Below the pieces are notes generated by a model, which saw only the letters and a list, made by a program, of their open reading frames with translations, was not told the origin of the DNA and did no database searches. Positions 21,860-32,921 of a stretch of 64,000 nucleotides of DNA are shown piece by piece (positions within the stretch are counted from its first letter, which is position 1; the number at the start of each line of letters is the position of its first letter). Both the position numbers and the translations under genes were made by a program. Source of the stretch: Macrophomina tecta (lineage: Eukaryota; Ascomycota; Dothideomycetes; Botryosphaeriales; Botryosphaeriaceae); contig JAKSGN010000037.1 in assembly GCA_024180945.1 (NCBI GenBank), positions 2,919,501 to 2,983,500 on the forward strand, written 5' to 3'.

Positions 21860-24801
21860 ATACATGGGCATAATAACCTGTTACTAGTTATGTTATCTGG
21901 TTATAACCGTTATAACTGCCAAGACTTCTAACCTGTTATAACCGTTATGGTATTGCTAGCTCGGTTATAACCTGTTATAACCGGCTAAAAGTCTTGGCAT
22001 TTATATAGGTCAGAAAAAACTGCAAAATCGCAAAATAACCGTTATTATTCTTGCTTTAAGATATTTATAACACGGAAACAAATTGATCTAGTTCCTTCCT
22101 TAGGCACTACGTTTCTGCCTTCCTCGGTACATTGTCGTTAACCTCGGAAAACCACTCTTCCCTAGTAACTACATGCCCTCGGTTATATCTTACTGTCATG
22201 TATATAAACACACCTCACTTGTCTACTCTTAGAGAGGCAGGCGACATCTACATCTTTCCCTTTCGTCTCCGGGAGAAGCACCCGTCATTTTGTTTCACAA
22301 TATCCTACACCACAATGTCATCCGATATCTCTTCTCGCGCCGCTTCTATCCTTCCTACAACCTCAACACCATCCACACCATTACATTTTGACGCCGTTAT
22401 ACGTACCGAATACGTTGAGATCACCGAAGAAACCCATGCCGGTCGTAAACGCCAGAAGAGAAGCAAAATACAATATACCTGTACAATCTGTTCGTCCTGG
22501 AGTTCGCACCATCGAACGAACGCCATTAAACACGTCAATTCACGTCACCCTGTACCTATATCCTCCGCTCAGTCCTCTCGATCAACGCCAGCCCCTACGC
22601 GCGATATTTCAACTATTTTTACACCCATTTCATCACTAAATGGCCTTCGGAATAGCTTCAATCAACAAGCATACAAAGAAGCGATTATAGGGCTTCTCAC
22701 GCGCCGCAGAATGCCCTTTTCAGCCATGGAATGGAGCGAAATGAAAGATCTGGCCCTAACCTGCAATCCAGCTATTGAAGACTTATTAATCACATCTCGA
22801 CGAAGCGCGGTCGGATATATTGCTTCAAACTATAGGCTTTACAAGGAACAAATTGAGAACAGCCTTTCAACTGCGTTAAGCCCGATCCCCTTCTCTTCAG
22901 ACCTTTGGACGTCACCTCACCGTCATGCTCTACTCGCTGTGTGTGTACAATGGGTTGATAAAGATTATCAACTCCAGAAAGCGTTATTAGGATTACCGGA
23001 ATGTCGATATAACCATTCTGGAGAGCGGCAAGCGGGTTTAATCTTTCAAGTTCTCGAAAGATTCAATATCCAGTCCAAACTTGGCTGGCACACAGGCGAT
23101 AACGCGACATCAAACAACACATGCCTGGAAACTCTTCAAACGGAATTACTACTTCAACAAAATGTAAGGTTAGAGTTTAGTTTAAAGATTAGTATTAATA
23201 TTAATTAGGTGTCTTTTAACGCGTCTCAACGCCGCATCCGTTGTATAGCCCATATTATCAATCTCTCGCTCCAGGCCTTCCTTCTCGCATCCTCAAAGGA
23301 AGCTCTTCGTGCCGCCCTAGCAGCTACAGCAGAGGTTTCTGGAGAAGATCTTCTCACCCGTTTTTCTGAGACCCTCGCTTCTCAAAGATCATCCGAAGCA
23401 CGACGTCATACTACCACCGGAACACAACCAGAACAACCGCGCAGACAAAGTCAAAGAAGAGGCAGCCACAGCAGCCAGGGCTCTATAGGCGATGACTATA
23501 CCGGTATGGAAATCTCACCTACATTACGCAAACTGCATGGCCTAGCTGTATGGCTCCGCAATTCGTCCATACACGCTAACCTCTGGGATGACTATGTGGG
23601 TCTACGGCTAGGCATTGACAATGTGACCAGATGGTCTTCATGGTTTCTGGTTATAAGCAGGGCCCTGAAGAGGAAGCCTCAGATTGTCCAATTCATGACG
23701 GACCATGAAGTTGCCCTCGGAGGCAGTAGGCTCACGGCACAGGATTGGGATTTTCTAGTAAAAGCAGAAGGATTTCTCCAACCCTTTGCCCAAGGTACAT
23801 TATACGCTGAAGGCAAATCCTCAATCTCACAAAGTCTCTATCTCATGGATGCGCTTCTCTCCCATTATGAAAAGGCGAAGGTGAGTTAAAAATCTAATTG
23901 CCGGGCTTTGTGCTAATAATCTATTTAGATACAGTATTCACAGCCAGATCAATACAACGCTCAGATGCTTCGTTCTATTGAAATGGGCTGGTTCATTCTT
24001 GATAAATATTACAGCAAAACCGATGAAGCACCTGTGTACGCCGCTGCCCTCCTTCTTGATCCCCGCAAACGTGCCGCGTATATTCGAAAAAACTGGCCTT
24101 CGAACTGGCATGAGTCTTCTATTATTGCCGCTAATACAATTTGGGAGGAGAACTACAATACGGACCTCATCGAAGACCTTCCGTCGAATCTAGAAGCTTC
24201 GCCGCCACCGCCAGAAGAACGGCCTAATAAGCTGGACGTGTTGTTTAAGGATCTAGATGTGAAGCCTACTAGCCAGGCTGAAAGCGACGATTTCAACACC
24301 TTCATAAACGCACATCCTATTAAGCTTCCGAAGGATTGTACACCTCTACAATGGTGGTGTCAGAGCGACCAGAGAGGTCAATATCCACGGCTTAGCCGCA
24401 TGGCTATAGCTATACTCTCTATCCCAGCCGAATCATCAGAACCAGAGAGGACCTTCTCAGGCGCCCGCAGGACTTGTTCATGGGATAGGCTCCGATTGTC
24501 TTGTAGAACGGTTGAGATGATTGAATGTATCGGTAATTGGCTTAGGGAAGGGCATATTCGGCCGCTATATCTTAATGGGATGGGTTTGCCTATAGAGCCA
24601 GAGGCAGAGGATGACCTAGATGAGATAGATGACGAGAGTATAGATATGATTGAATGGTTTTAAGGTCCGTACAGCTATTTAATATTTCTCGGTTATTAAC
24701 CGGTTATCCGTTATAACGCCGTTACGTTATAAGGTTTACTGCTATACCGCCGTTACGTTATAAGCCTTAATTATAACCGTTATAACGAGATGCCCATGTA
24801 T
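21860..24801 (+). mobile_element. hAT transposon, apparently complete and coding-competent
   Basis: A 12-bp terminal inverted repeat, ATACATGGGCAT at 21860-21871 and its complement at 24790-24801, bounds a 2.9-kb element. Both subterminal regions hold many copies of a GTTATAACCGTTATAAC-like palindromic motif (about 21890-22010 and 24690-24788), as expected for hAT transposase binding sites. An intact three-exon transposase lies between. The flanking 8 bp do not match, so either the true ends differ slightly or the duplication has decayed. Confidence 0.8.
22315..24663 (+). CDS. hAT family transposase, intact, three exons
   Basis: Exons are 22315-23163, 23209-23880 and 23929-24663, encoding 751 residues. 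Both introns (45 and 48 nt) have GTAAGG/GTGAGT donors, and splicing restores conserved motifs such as RRIRCIAHIINLSLQAF. The N-terminus has a BED-type zinc finger (C-x2-C ... H-x4-H, near residues 55-80). The RNase H-like core has its first Asp in FSSDLWTS (about residue 196) and its second in HTGDNATSNN (about 261). The C-terminal dimerisation block (YPRLSRMAIAILSIPAESSEPERTFS) holds the catalytic Glu. The frame could open upstream at 22132, but 22315 gives the family-like start. All three acidic residues are present and no stop interrupts the frame, so it may be active and could mobilise related elements. Confidence 0.88.
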
Positions 24802-25589
24802 GCGTCAGACCAGTGCGACTGCAGGCGTGGGCTGCAGATTGATCCGTGCTGTACGTACCCGCGAAGCCTTGTCAGGACTTCAGTGAAATCCCTCTGCGCC
24901 AGTACGCCCTTTGAACCATTCCATCTTCCTCCAGCATCAAACATTATTCCTTGTATCAAAAATCTGGGCAGGCGTGTCTTTCTAAATGACAAGGGCTTGG
25001 ATAAGTGAATAAAAGAGAATAGGGACCTCTACTGCCAGATGAAAGGCGTCTTGGAGAAGGCGAGGCAAGATCTGAGTATTACGAATGTGACTTCGAGCCT
25101 ATTCGTGATTGTATTCTACCTACTGGGTGCCGGACTTGCGCGAAGGTGCCCGGCTTGGGTGAGCGGATCTGCGCGAGCACGTGAGAGATGAGATAGGATG
25201 CACGAGCAAATTGTACCCTCGAGCGCGTTAGCTGCGGAAGGCGCAGATTTTGGTAGGGCTGCGGAAGGCTTGGCGAATATTGACGAGCATTCTGACTGAT
25301 CGCCTTCTACTTCGCCCTCTACTTCGCCCTCTCGCCGAGAGTCAGTATCTGGCCTGAGAGACAGGCTTCTGCAAGAGCAACGCTAGAATAACCAGCTTTA
25401 GTAGATACAGCGTAAAAACTTCATCTAGCCATCGAGAATGCCGCAAAGTCATAGCTATCAAGCCTATATAAGAACGGCCCTAAGCGTCCGCAACAACCAG
25501 TCTTAAATAAAGAGGTATCAAGCAATAAAAGAACCGTAGAACAATGACGTTTCCATCCGAAATTCCACCACTCCAGAGACGTAGAAAAC
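24802..25589. other. Intergenic, no gene seen
   Basis: Ordinary DNA between the hAT element and the kinase fragment. A short tandem CTTCTACTTCGCCCTCTACTTCGCCCTCTC lies near 25306-25335, cited here by its repeat unit CTACTTCGCCCT. Nothing else is recognised. Confidence 0.35.
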
Positions 25590-26824
25590 TCACGATGCTC
25601 TCAACACTCTTGGGTCTTCCCGTGCTTTCCGAAGTATGTCCATCATCCGCGAATATAGCCCTTCATTCTCCTCCTTCCACCTCCCGCCATCTGGGAAGAC
25701 CGTTTTCCGTAATTCATTGACCCAAGGGATCAATGGTTGATAATAGGGGGTGAAGTACACTTCCACAATCCTGAAAAAATCTCTTTCATCATCCACTGTT
25801 CCTTTCTTCATTTTCGCAAGCTCTTCTGGGTCCATATAATTCCACCTCTCAAACTCCTTGACCACTTTCTCCTTACCTGGTCCGTCATAGTGAACGCAAA
25901 TCCAGAAGAGCACCCAGAAGAATGATTCGAGGTCGTGCATGAACGAATGCTGCTCCTCCCCAAAGAGAATTCCGATTGCCATGAACGCCAGCGTACCGGT
26001 CTTGCCTTTAGCCCCCGAGGCATCTTCTCTCTCTTCTCTGATCGCGAGATCAAGGTCGATCAAGAATGCTTTCCAGGAAGGATTGCTACTTTCCTCGTTA
26101 ATCATGAGGTTGTTCTTAGAAATATCACGCTGGAGTACGCCAGCCTTCTTATGCAAAGATTGGTGCCCTTCGATGCATCCCTCCATCGCAGCGAGCAGGG
26201 CGGCCCGAGAACTCGCCTTGTAGATGGGCTTCCCGTACTCACGGATAATCACGCGACGATGTACACGGTTCTTCGGGAGCTCACCTCTCACTATGAGCTG
26301 TGAGTCGGAGTAGATCCGTTTTCTGGCCGGCTCTGATGCATCGATATGGCTGGATGACCTCTTCTGCCCCGCTGAACTAGTGCTTCGGGTGTCTCGCACG
26401 ATCCCGGAAGTGCTCGGAAGTGGCATGGAGTGGCTCAGCCGGTAATTGGTCGCCTCCGTAACGTCCAGCCCTTTGCGGATGTTGTTGTAGACATCGTCCT
26501 CGGTGCCAGCCACGCGGACTGTCTCGTGGTGATAGTGCCTTGCCACGTTGACGACTTCTTCCTTCGTTGCCTCCTTCAACAGCTCACCCTCTCATCGCGC
26601 TCGGGATACTGCCACGAGTCTTTGATCACGTAGGGCCCCCGCGACTTGTCTCCCTGGCGATACGACTTCCAGCAGGTCGTCGCCCGACCGACAACGCATG
26701 GGGCACGCGTGATTACTTCATCCAAAACAAGGCGCTCTGTTCTGTTGTTGCGCTTGATTTCGATCCACCGCTTGCCGCCCGCTTCCAAAATGGTCGGATT
26801 GAATCCGAGCTGCTCTTTATCCAT
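25590..26824 (-). pseudogene. FunK1-type protein kinase, N-truncated and frameshifted
   Basis: Two minus-strand frames give the C-terminal part of a FunK1 fungal kinase. Segment 26576-26824 carries MDKEQLGFNPTI, IEIKRNNR, CVVGRATTCW and YVIKDSWQYPERDE. Segment 25590-26579 continues with LLKEATKEEVVNVARHYHHE. It then has the catalytic loop LQRDISKNN, the metal-binding IDLDLA and the activation stretch GTLAFMAIGIL. The frames join if one G is restored to the three-G run at 26589-26587, so this is a one-base deletion. The catalytic loop has Gln where the family has His (HRD to QRD). The usual N-terminal several hundred residues are absent; the fragment stops at about 26824, where unrelated plus-strand coding sequence begins. 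Probably non-functional. Confidence 0.82.
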
Positions 26825-27453
26825 CAGTGGCAGATCTGCTCTCGCTGATGGTTATGTTCGATAACCAAGGGATCCCCGAGCGGCTACTTTACGAAGGGAG
26901 AAGCCAGATACAGTTCAATGATGTGGTAGAGCCACTTACGAGTTTCTCTCTCGTCCCGCTGCAAGTACAAACGGAATCCTTCGAGATGTACAGTCTAGTG
27001 CAACTAGCAACAGTGAAGTGGCTAGAGCAAAACGAGAAATTAGGCACGTGGCGAAAGAAGTCACTAGAGATTATTGCCATGGAATTTCCAAATGGAGACC
27101 ACGAGTCATGGCCACTTTGCCAACTTCTTTTTCCGCACGTAAGAAAGGTTCTTAGACACACTTCTAAAGGCCAGGACCGAACTTCGGATTGGAGAAATAT
27201 TGCTCATAAGGCAGGGTGTTACATGCTGCATATAGGGGGCTACGGAGCAGCGGAAGAGGGTTTTAAGCAAGTGATGGAGACGAGGAAGAGGGTGCTCGGG
27301 CAGGAGCATCCAGATACGCTTACAGATATGGCCAAACTCGCATGGACGCTTAGATCGCAGAATACTGTTGAGGCTATTCAGCTAATGCAAAGATGTAGCT
27401 GTTTACGAGAGGAAGCCTTAGGAAAGAGCCATCCGGATACGGTATCCTCGTAA
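26825..27453 (+). pseudogene. C-terminal fragment of a fungal NLR (NB-ARC/NACHT with Kinesin-light-chain-like TPR)
   Basis: An open frame from about 26825 with no ATG at its edge reads ADLLSLMVMFDNQGIPERLL, then FSLVPLQVQ...FEMYSLVQLATVKWLEQN, then LCQLLFPHVRKVL. These are the winged-helix end of an NB-ARC-type NTPase and its exit into TPR repeats. TPR units follow: AGCYMLHIGGYGAAEEGFKQ, the RKRVLGQEHPDTLTDMAKLA unit quoted by its core GQEHPDTLT, and GKSHPDT. The frame ends in TAA at 27451-27453 inside a TPR. The NTPase, any effector domain and the rest of the TPR array are missing. Intact relatives act in non-self recognition and cell-death signalling. Confidence 0.8.
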
Positions 27454-27551
27454 TCAACACTAGAAGATTAGCGTTTAGCATAAGAGCAAGATCTCTCGGT
27501 TCGTAACCTGAATAGAGTAAATCAAATATCCAAAAAGACACCACCTAAAAT

Positions 27552-27735
27552 TGTTAGGCAAAAATCTTGTGTAACGAGCGGGCCTCTGCCTCTAAGGATC
27601 CAAACACCGAAGAGGGAGAAAACCTGTCGAGGGGGTTTTCCTTGAGTGGGTACAAGAAGAGGGTGAGAGCAAGTCGAACACGTGACAAGACTGAGCACTG
27701 CGTGCGAAGGCCGTGTTACTAACAATGTGCTGAAT
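27552..27735 (-). repeat. Leader fragment of a truncated LTR retroelement
   Basis: This lies directly downstream, on the minus strand, of the LTR-like segment 27736-28058, as an untranslated leader would. Its part 27572-27724 is repeated in inverted orientation at 34502-34653 at roughly 90 percent identity, with mainly transition differences. It starts TGTTAG and ends CTAACA, which mimics an LTR, but no target duplication flanks it. No coding part of the element follows. Confidence 0.6.
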
Positions 27736-28058
27736 TGTTATTGAAGTTGACCACGAAGGTCAAAGCTATCTAAGGAGTGTGGTTTATATACAAGTAGGAA
27801 AGTGTATACAATCTAGTTTCTGATCCGTCTGCTCTGTCCCTCGGGAGGGCGGTGACCTTGGGAGCAGACAGAGTAGCTTGTCCTGCTCTGGGTGCTCTGT
27901 GGTGTTCCGGTCCGAGCGCCTTCGGAGCAGTGAGAGCACTATCTTGGCGTCACGTGCTTCACGTGAGCGCGCGTGGGTCCTTTCCACGCCGCACCCGAGC
28001 TCCCCACTTACTACCTCATCCTGCTGTTCCCTAACCCTGTGGAGGCTGCGCCGTAACA
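27736..28058 (-). repeat. LTR-like segment, probably the 5' LTR of a truncated Copia or Gypsy element
   Basis: On the minus strand it starts TGTTACGG and ends CAATAACA, about 323 bp, with a TATATAAACC promoter-like box. It shares the short block AAGTTGACCACGA-GGTC and a GAGTGTGG-TATATACA block with the solo LTR at 2382-2764, but the rest differs, so it is a different or distant family. The flanking 5 bp (TGAAT and TCTTG) do not match, which agrees with an LTR still joined to internal sequence on one side. Confidence 0.55.
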
Positions 28059-28207
28059 TCTTGCCCAGTCTACAGATAGAAAGCCTAATAGGCCCTAAAC
28101 TATCGACACATAATTAAGAACTACAGCACTTCCTGTCAGTGAAGTTATCATAGATCCTGACATGTTGCCGTTGCACGTAGAGCTACTACTGTGCACATAT
28201 CAAGTGC

Positions 28208-28215
28208 GTAGAAAT
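28208..28215. repeat. 8-bp target site duplication GTAGAAAT (left copy)
   Basis: Identical to 31089-31096 and directly flanking the CAGGGTGG terminal repeats of the hAT element 28216-31088. The 8-bp length is diagnostic of hAT insertion. Confidence 0.92.
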
Positions 28216-31088
28216 CAGGGTGGGGAACAACGCAACGTCAATCAACGAGAGGCCTCGTTGACGTTGCGTTGCCAAGCCGCAGCCCAAGGGCAGTTGACGT
28301 TGATTGACGTTGATCAATGAATCGGTCAATTGACGTTGATTGAGTACGTTGCAATGCTGACTAAGAATAACGATGCTTGGCATGGTGTTGAGACCAGAGG
28401 CCTGTAAGTTACATACAATTTCCCCTGTAATAGCTAGCCATCGTATCAAAATGTTTCTGCTGGTGCTTGTGGCGTCTATGGGGCCTCCTCATATGCTGTA
28501 CCTGTCTTCCCTGCCGTCCCTAGGGTTCTTGTTCACCTCTTAATGACCCCAGAAGCCACCCACGACCGCAGCACCTGTGCCACTGCTATTGTATTGCGCT
28601 CCAAGCGATTCCTAACAGGCGTGACCATCTGCCCAGCTAAACTAAACACTCTTTCGACCTCTGTTGACATTGCTGGGATTGAGAAGAGGTCCAGGGCCAT
28701 GCGCGAGAGTCGTGGATACTGCTTTTGGCGTAGGAGCCAGTACTGGATCGGGTTCTCGTGTTCACTGTCCAGTGAAGATGCGTCATTCTGCCAGGCGGTG
28801 TACTCATCAATCTCTGTGGCTGCAGGGGCTTTACTGGGAGTCCTGGATGACTGTAGCCAGCTGGCAAAGCTGCTGCTTGACTCGCCGCCGCGGCGGCGCT
28901 TTGGCGGCGGAGGATCTATTGCTTCTTCAGCTGAGAGGGGTTGGATTTTGTACTCGCTCTCCCAGAGAGTCCTGACTCTAGCTCTCGCGTCACTGATCCA
29001 GTCCTGCCTCTCTGCCCAGGTGCTCTCAATCCAAGCCCAGCGAAACCCCGGGTGTAGCACAATCGCTGCAGTATAGGCCGGTGTCTCGTCAAGCAAGGTA
29101 TAGTACTCATTAAGCTTGGCCCAGCCTAATGAGACGTTCACCTTGAAATGCTCCTCTGAATAGACGTCATCGCGATCTTTGACCTCCTCTAGATGGTTAA
29201 GAAGGAACTCTATTGCAGGCAGCACCTCCCAAAGCGCGCCAAACTCGCCATATGTTGGGTTGCCCTGCAATCGCATTGTGACATCCTTAAAGGGCTGAAG
29301 AATGGAGTGATACTCACTGAGCGTCGCTCAATCGTCAGTCGTCAGATAATCGTCGACAATCGCTGGCTTCTTGCGGCGCGGCCGCCGGCCTTGCTGGGTG
29401 AGCTTTCGCGTGTATGACTCCTATTCAAGGACCTCCGCCAGCACGAGTGTGTCAATGTATCGCTGGAGCTTAAGGGCACGCTCGAGCATCGCGTCAGTGG
29501 AGTTCCAGCGAGTGGCGTTGTCTAGGATGACCTCATAAATGCTTGTATTATCTGGATCATCTGCCTGAAGCTTGCGAAGCTTCTTGCGAAGCTTGGAGGA
29601 GCGATAGATCCAGTGTACGATATTGTGGAGTTTGCCAAGAGGCCCCTTCTTCCGCCAAAGGACGTGTTCAGCGAGTAGTTCGTGCGGATGACTGCATTCA
29701 GCCTCAAATAGATCAGCATCGTCGCCAAAAAGGATCTGACGTATGACGAGGTTAATGATATGCCCGATACAACGGAGGCGGCGGCGCTTAACGTCAAAAC
29801 CGAACTCCTCAGCAAGATCTTTAAGGCAAGAGTCGTTATTACTAGCGTTATCCATTACGAAATATCCAATCTTGTTGGTAAGGCCCCATTCAGCTAAGAC
29901 CTGCGCAACCTGCCCAGCTAGATCACATCCACTATGCCCGTCAAGCTCGGGGAGCCCGAGGGTGAACTGCCTCAGCTTGCCAGTGGATGTAAGGAAGTGG
30001 ACAATAACCCCAAGCAAGCTCTTATTATTGCGTGACGTCCAGCCGTCAAGCGAGAGGTGTATGAGGCCAGGCGAGCCCTGAAGAAGCTCTGAGACGATGC
30101 CCTTATGTCGATTAAACTCGTCGATCAGCCATTTGCGGATAGTTTTGTGAGTGGGCAGGCATCCGGCTTGCGAGACGGCGGGGTTTAGATACTCGATAAG
30201 GCGGCAAAATGGCTCACTCTCTACTTTGCGAAACGGAATGTTATCGTGCGCGATCTAATCGACGAGAAGCTGCTGAAAGTACGCTGGATTAAAGCTACAA
30301 ATCAGCTTGTTTAGTAGCGCTTGTTCCTCCGACTTCCTCGGATCTAGCTGAAGTCGGGTAGCAATTGAGATCCTGGCAGGCTTCGCTGAGCGCTTGCCAG
30401 TTGGATCCGCGATTGAGTGCTCTTTAACAAGGTGATGAGCTTGGTTAGCTGTGCCTGCAGCGGCGAGGCTGATTGGGCGACGCCGCATCCTTATACAAGG
30501 CTTGCAAACCCAGTGGCTGGTGCCTGAAGCACTGCGGATATCGAAGCCATAGTTCCAGGTCCAGCCAATGCGCTTGGAATTCTCGTTGATAGTATAGCCT
30601 GCAAAGTAGTGCCAGGGGAAGCTCTGCCAGCCCTCGCGCTCTGGGCCACGGCCTTCTATCGCTGCATTTGTGGATGGTTCGGTAATCAGAAAGCCCGTTG
30701 GAGCAGAAGAGAGGGTGGAAGTAACTGAAGAAGCGTTTTCTGTATCCATGATAGGCAGCAAGGCGGCGGCGACGGCGATAGAGTAGGAGTGCGGCTCTGT
30801 GCGGTTTCGAAATTGATCAGCCAATCGGATCATCTGCAAGAATGTTATTCCGGCTTGGCAAACTCAACACCAAGCTGGAGAGGTGGTGATAGTCAGAGGC
30901 TAGGCAGGCCACGGCTAGCTGGGGGCTACCTCGCGGGTTAGCTCAACGTGCACAATAATTGACAATCAACGAGGCATCACGTTGACGTTGATTGAGCTTC
31001 CAGTAAGCCTCGTTGACGTTGCGTTGAATTGCCAAGCTTCAATCAACATTCAATGCGTTGCAATGTCGTTGAATTGTTCCCCACCCTG
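28216..31088 (-). mobile_element. hAT transposon with perfect target duplication, transposase disabled
   Basis: The terminal inverted repeat CAGGGTGGGGAACAA is at 28216-28230, with its complement ending at 31088. Identical 8-bp duplications GTAGAAAT flank both ends. Subterminal regions at both ends carry repeated GTTGACGTTGATTGA and CAACGCAACG motifs, likely transposase binding sites. One uninterrupted-length transposase frame lies on the minus strand. Insertion was 33 bp beyond the stop codon of the Myb-like gene, so it probably lies in that gene's 3' untranslated region. Confidence 0.95.
28533..30749 (-). pseudogene. hAT transposase with three in-frame nonsense codons
   Basis: A single frame of 739 codons runs from the ATG at 30749 to the stop at 28533, with no frameshift. 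It is broken by TAG at 30257-30255, TAG at 29423-29421 and TGA at 29330-29328. The N-terminus has a BED-like zinc finger (HWVCKPC...AHHLVKEH). The catalytic Asp residues lie in LSLDGWTS and FVMDNASNND. The C-terminal dimerisation block (YPRLSRMALDLFSIPAMSTEVERVFS) holds the Glu. The first stop replaces a Trp that is conserved in hAT proteins (LVD-W-I before PF), that is TGG to TAG. The other two also fit TGG to stop. Changes of this kind are those of RIP, at light dose. Any product would be truncated and inactive. Confidence 0.92.
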
Positions 31089-31096
31089 GTAGAAAT
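31089..31096. repeat. 8-bp target site duplication GTAGAAAT (right copy)
   Basis: Matches 28208-28215 exactly. It lies in the 3' flank of the Myb-like gene. Confidence 0.92.
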
Positions 31097-31129
31097 ACGC
31101 AAATGCTCTAATCTTAGATAGCTACTATT

Positions 31130-32921
31130 CTATGACTGACGAGACTTGCGCTGCAACGTCGAATACCGAGTGCGGACCGAGCCAGGCGTTCGCATCGGAA
31201 ACTGACGGACTATCCAGCACCATGGCCTTCCGGCTTTAACCCATTGGCAAAGTGTACGGTCGTCTTCCTCAGACCAACGTTGATTTTTAGCCGAGAATTG
31301 CTCTTCTGCCTCATCATCAGAGAGATTTGTTGTATTCTCATCCGCGCTCGCATTCTCCAATTCTTGATTAGACAAGTCGTCTTCCGGACAAGTGCCCACA
31401 GGGGACACCTTCGGCTCAGTCCGCACTGTTCCCGCCAACAGCCAATTCGTTGGGCCAAGTTGCTTTACAATCACGTTATCCAGTCCATCAGGATTCTCGA
31501 GACAAGCTACGGGTCTGTGGCCGTCTCCTGGATGTATGAGGGCTTGAACGCTGGCCAAATCAGGAAGAATGCAAAACAGAAAAGAAAGGTCCGGAGATAT
31601 CGATTGTATGCACAAATCTCTTGCGGCTTTCCATGTAGCTCGTTGAGATGCATCGGCAGACGGAGTTTGCATCGCAGCCAGGCGACTAAGAGACGTTTTC
31701 GACGCGCTTGACCCTTTTGGGACCAGCGACCCGTATGTCGCGCGCCCAAACCGCCCATCAGCGCATTCTTCTGGGGCCATAGTGCGGCTTGCAGATTCTT
31801 CTGGACGAAGTATTCTACCAGAACTGCGAATCTTGCGGCACTCCTGAAAGGCTTGTTGAACCTGTGGCTCTCGCCCTGGCGTCTGCAGGTTGTTGGTCTT
31901 TTGCCGGGAGACTTCGGAAACTGTGTCGCGTGACTGCGTTCGATGGATAAAAACACCTCTTGCAAGAGACCCGACGCTACTTCGGCCCTTTCTACGTTCT
32001 CTAGGTCTTCTATCGATGGCGAAGGAGACCGGCTCGCTGCGAGCGAGTGGATGATCTTTCTCACCACGCATACAACGTCCTTGCTCTTGTACAGTGCCTT
32101 CGGACGTAGCAGAGTCCGGGCTGACGGATAGCAAAGACGAAGGCTCGACGCTTCTCTCTGCATAAGAGCGTTTTCTGCGCTTTCTGAACCTTTGGCTAGA
32201 ATGGTGTAGAGAACTGACGTCGGATGTGTCCGCGTCAAGGTCGCTTTGGCTCAAGGATCTGCTACGGCTGCTCCCTCCCGAGCGCGGCGATAGAGCAGGA
32301 TCGTGTGTCTCAATCGGGGCGTCGAATAGATAGTCAAACTCAGCCCCATCACTCTCCATTGGACGGGGGGATGGAGCTTTTTGCTGTAATTCAGGGATTC
32401 GCTGAGTGGACGACGGATTTCCGCTCCGCTGCCGATCGTCTGGATTCTCAGAACATATTAGTCACTAATGACCGCCCATGTTCTGCGACGAAATTGTTAT
32501 GCAGTTTCCGTACCTTGAGCTGCAGTTTCTTCGCTGGCATTGGATGACACTCGTCCTTCAGCAAAGGCATCAACCGTTGCACCTCTCCCGCATTCAACCT
32601 GGTCTGCTGCACCTAAGGCTTGTCAGAATATGTCGCCTTGATCGTTGAGCTGCTCCATAACAAACCGTGAGTCTCGAAGCATGTGTCATCAGCCATGGCC
32701 GTCGTTGGTCCTCTCGAGACCGATCCAGACGGCTCTGTAGTCTCTCTTGGTGCATTGGTCGCCACAGAGTTGACTAAAGAAGCCTCGACGCCGGTCGCTT
32801 CATCATCTCCAGTAGCTCGCGCCGGGACGGACTTGTGAATTGTCTTGGGCCCGCTGTAGTGCACGAACCTGACCGGACTTTGAATGCGTGGCGGAAAGAA
32901 GAGTGTAGAAGAAGTCGCCAT
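31130..32921 (-). CDS. Myb/SANT-like DNA-binding protein, three exons
   Basis: Exons on the minus strand are 32921-32666, 32612-32514 and 32439-31130, encoding 554 residues in consistent phase. Intron 1 (53 nt) runs GTTTGT to TTAG with a CTGAC branch. Intron 2 (74 nt) runs GTACGG to CCAG with a TGACTAAT branch. A one-exon reading would start at 32359 and give 409 residues. Most of the protein is Ser/Arg-rich and disordered-looking (SRSRSLSQS, RFRKRRKRS). Residues about 506-554 form a Myb-like domain: RWSEEDD, then W residues at GRPWCWI, then FPMRTPGSVRTRY. The start is the first ATG of exon 1. The exact function is unknown; a nuclear DNA-binding role is inferred from the domain. A hAT insertion lies just beyond the stop. 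Confidence 0.78.

Noticed and set aside
21852..24809. 8-bp target duplication for the first hAT element
   Set aside because: The 8 bp on either side of ATACATGGGCAT do not match in any nearby register I tried.
27552..27724. Apparent small LTR (TGTTAG ... CTAACA)
   Set aside because: Flanking 5-mers do not match, and the segment directly follows a better LTR candidate, so it is read as retroelement leader.
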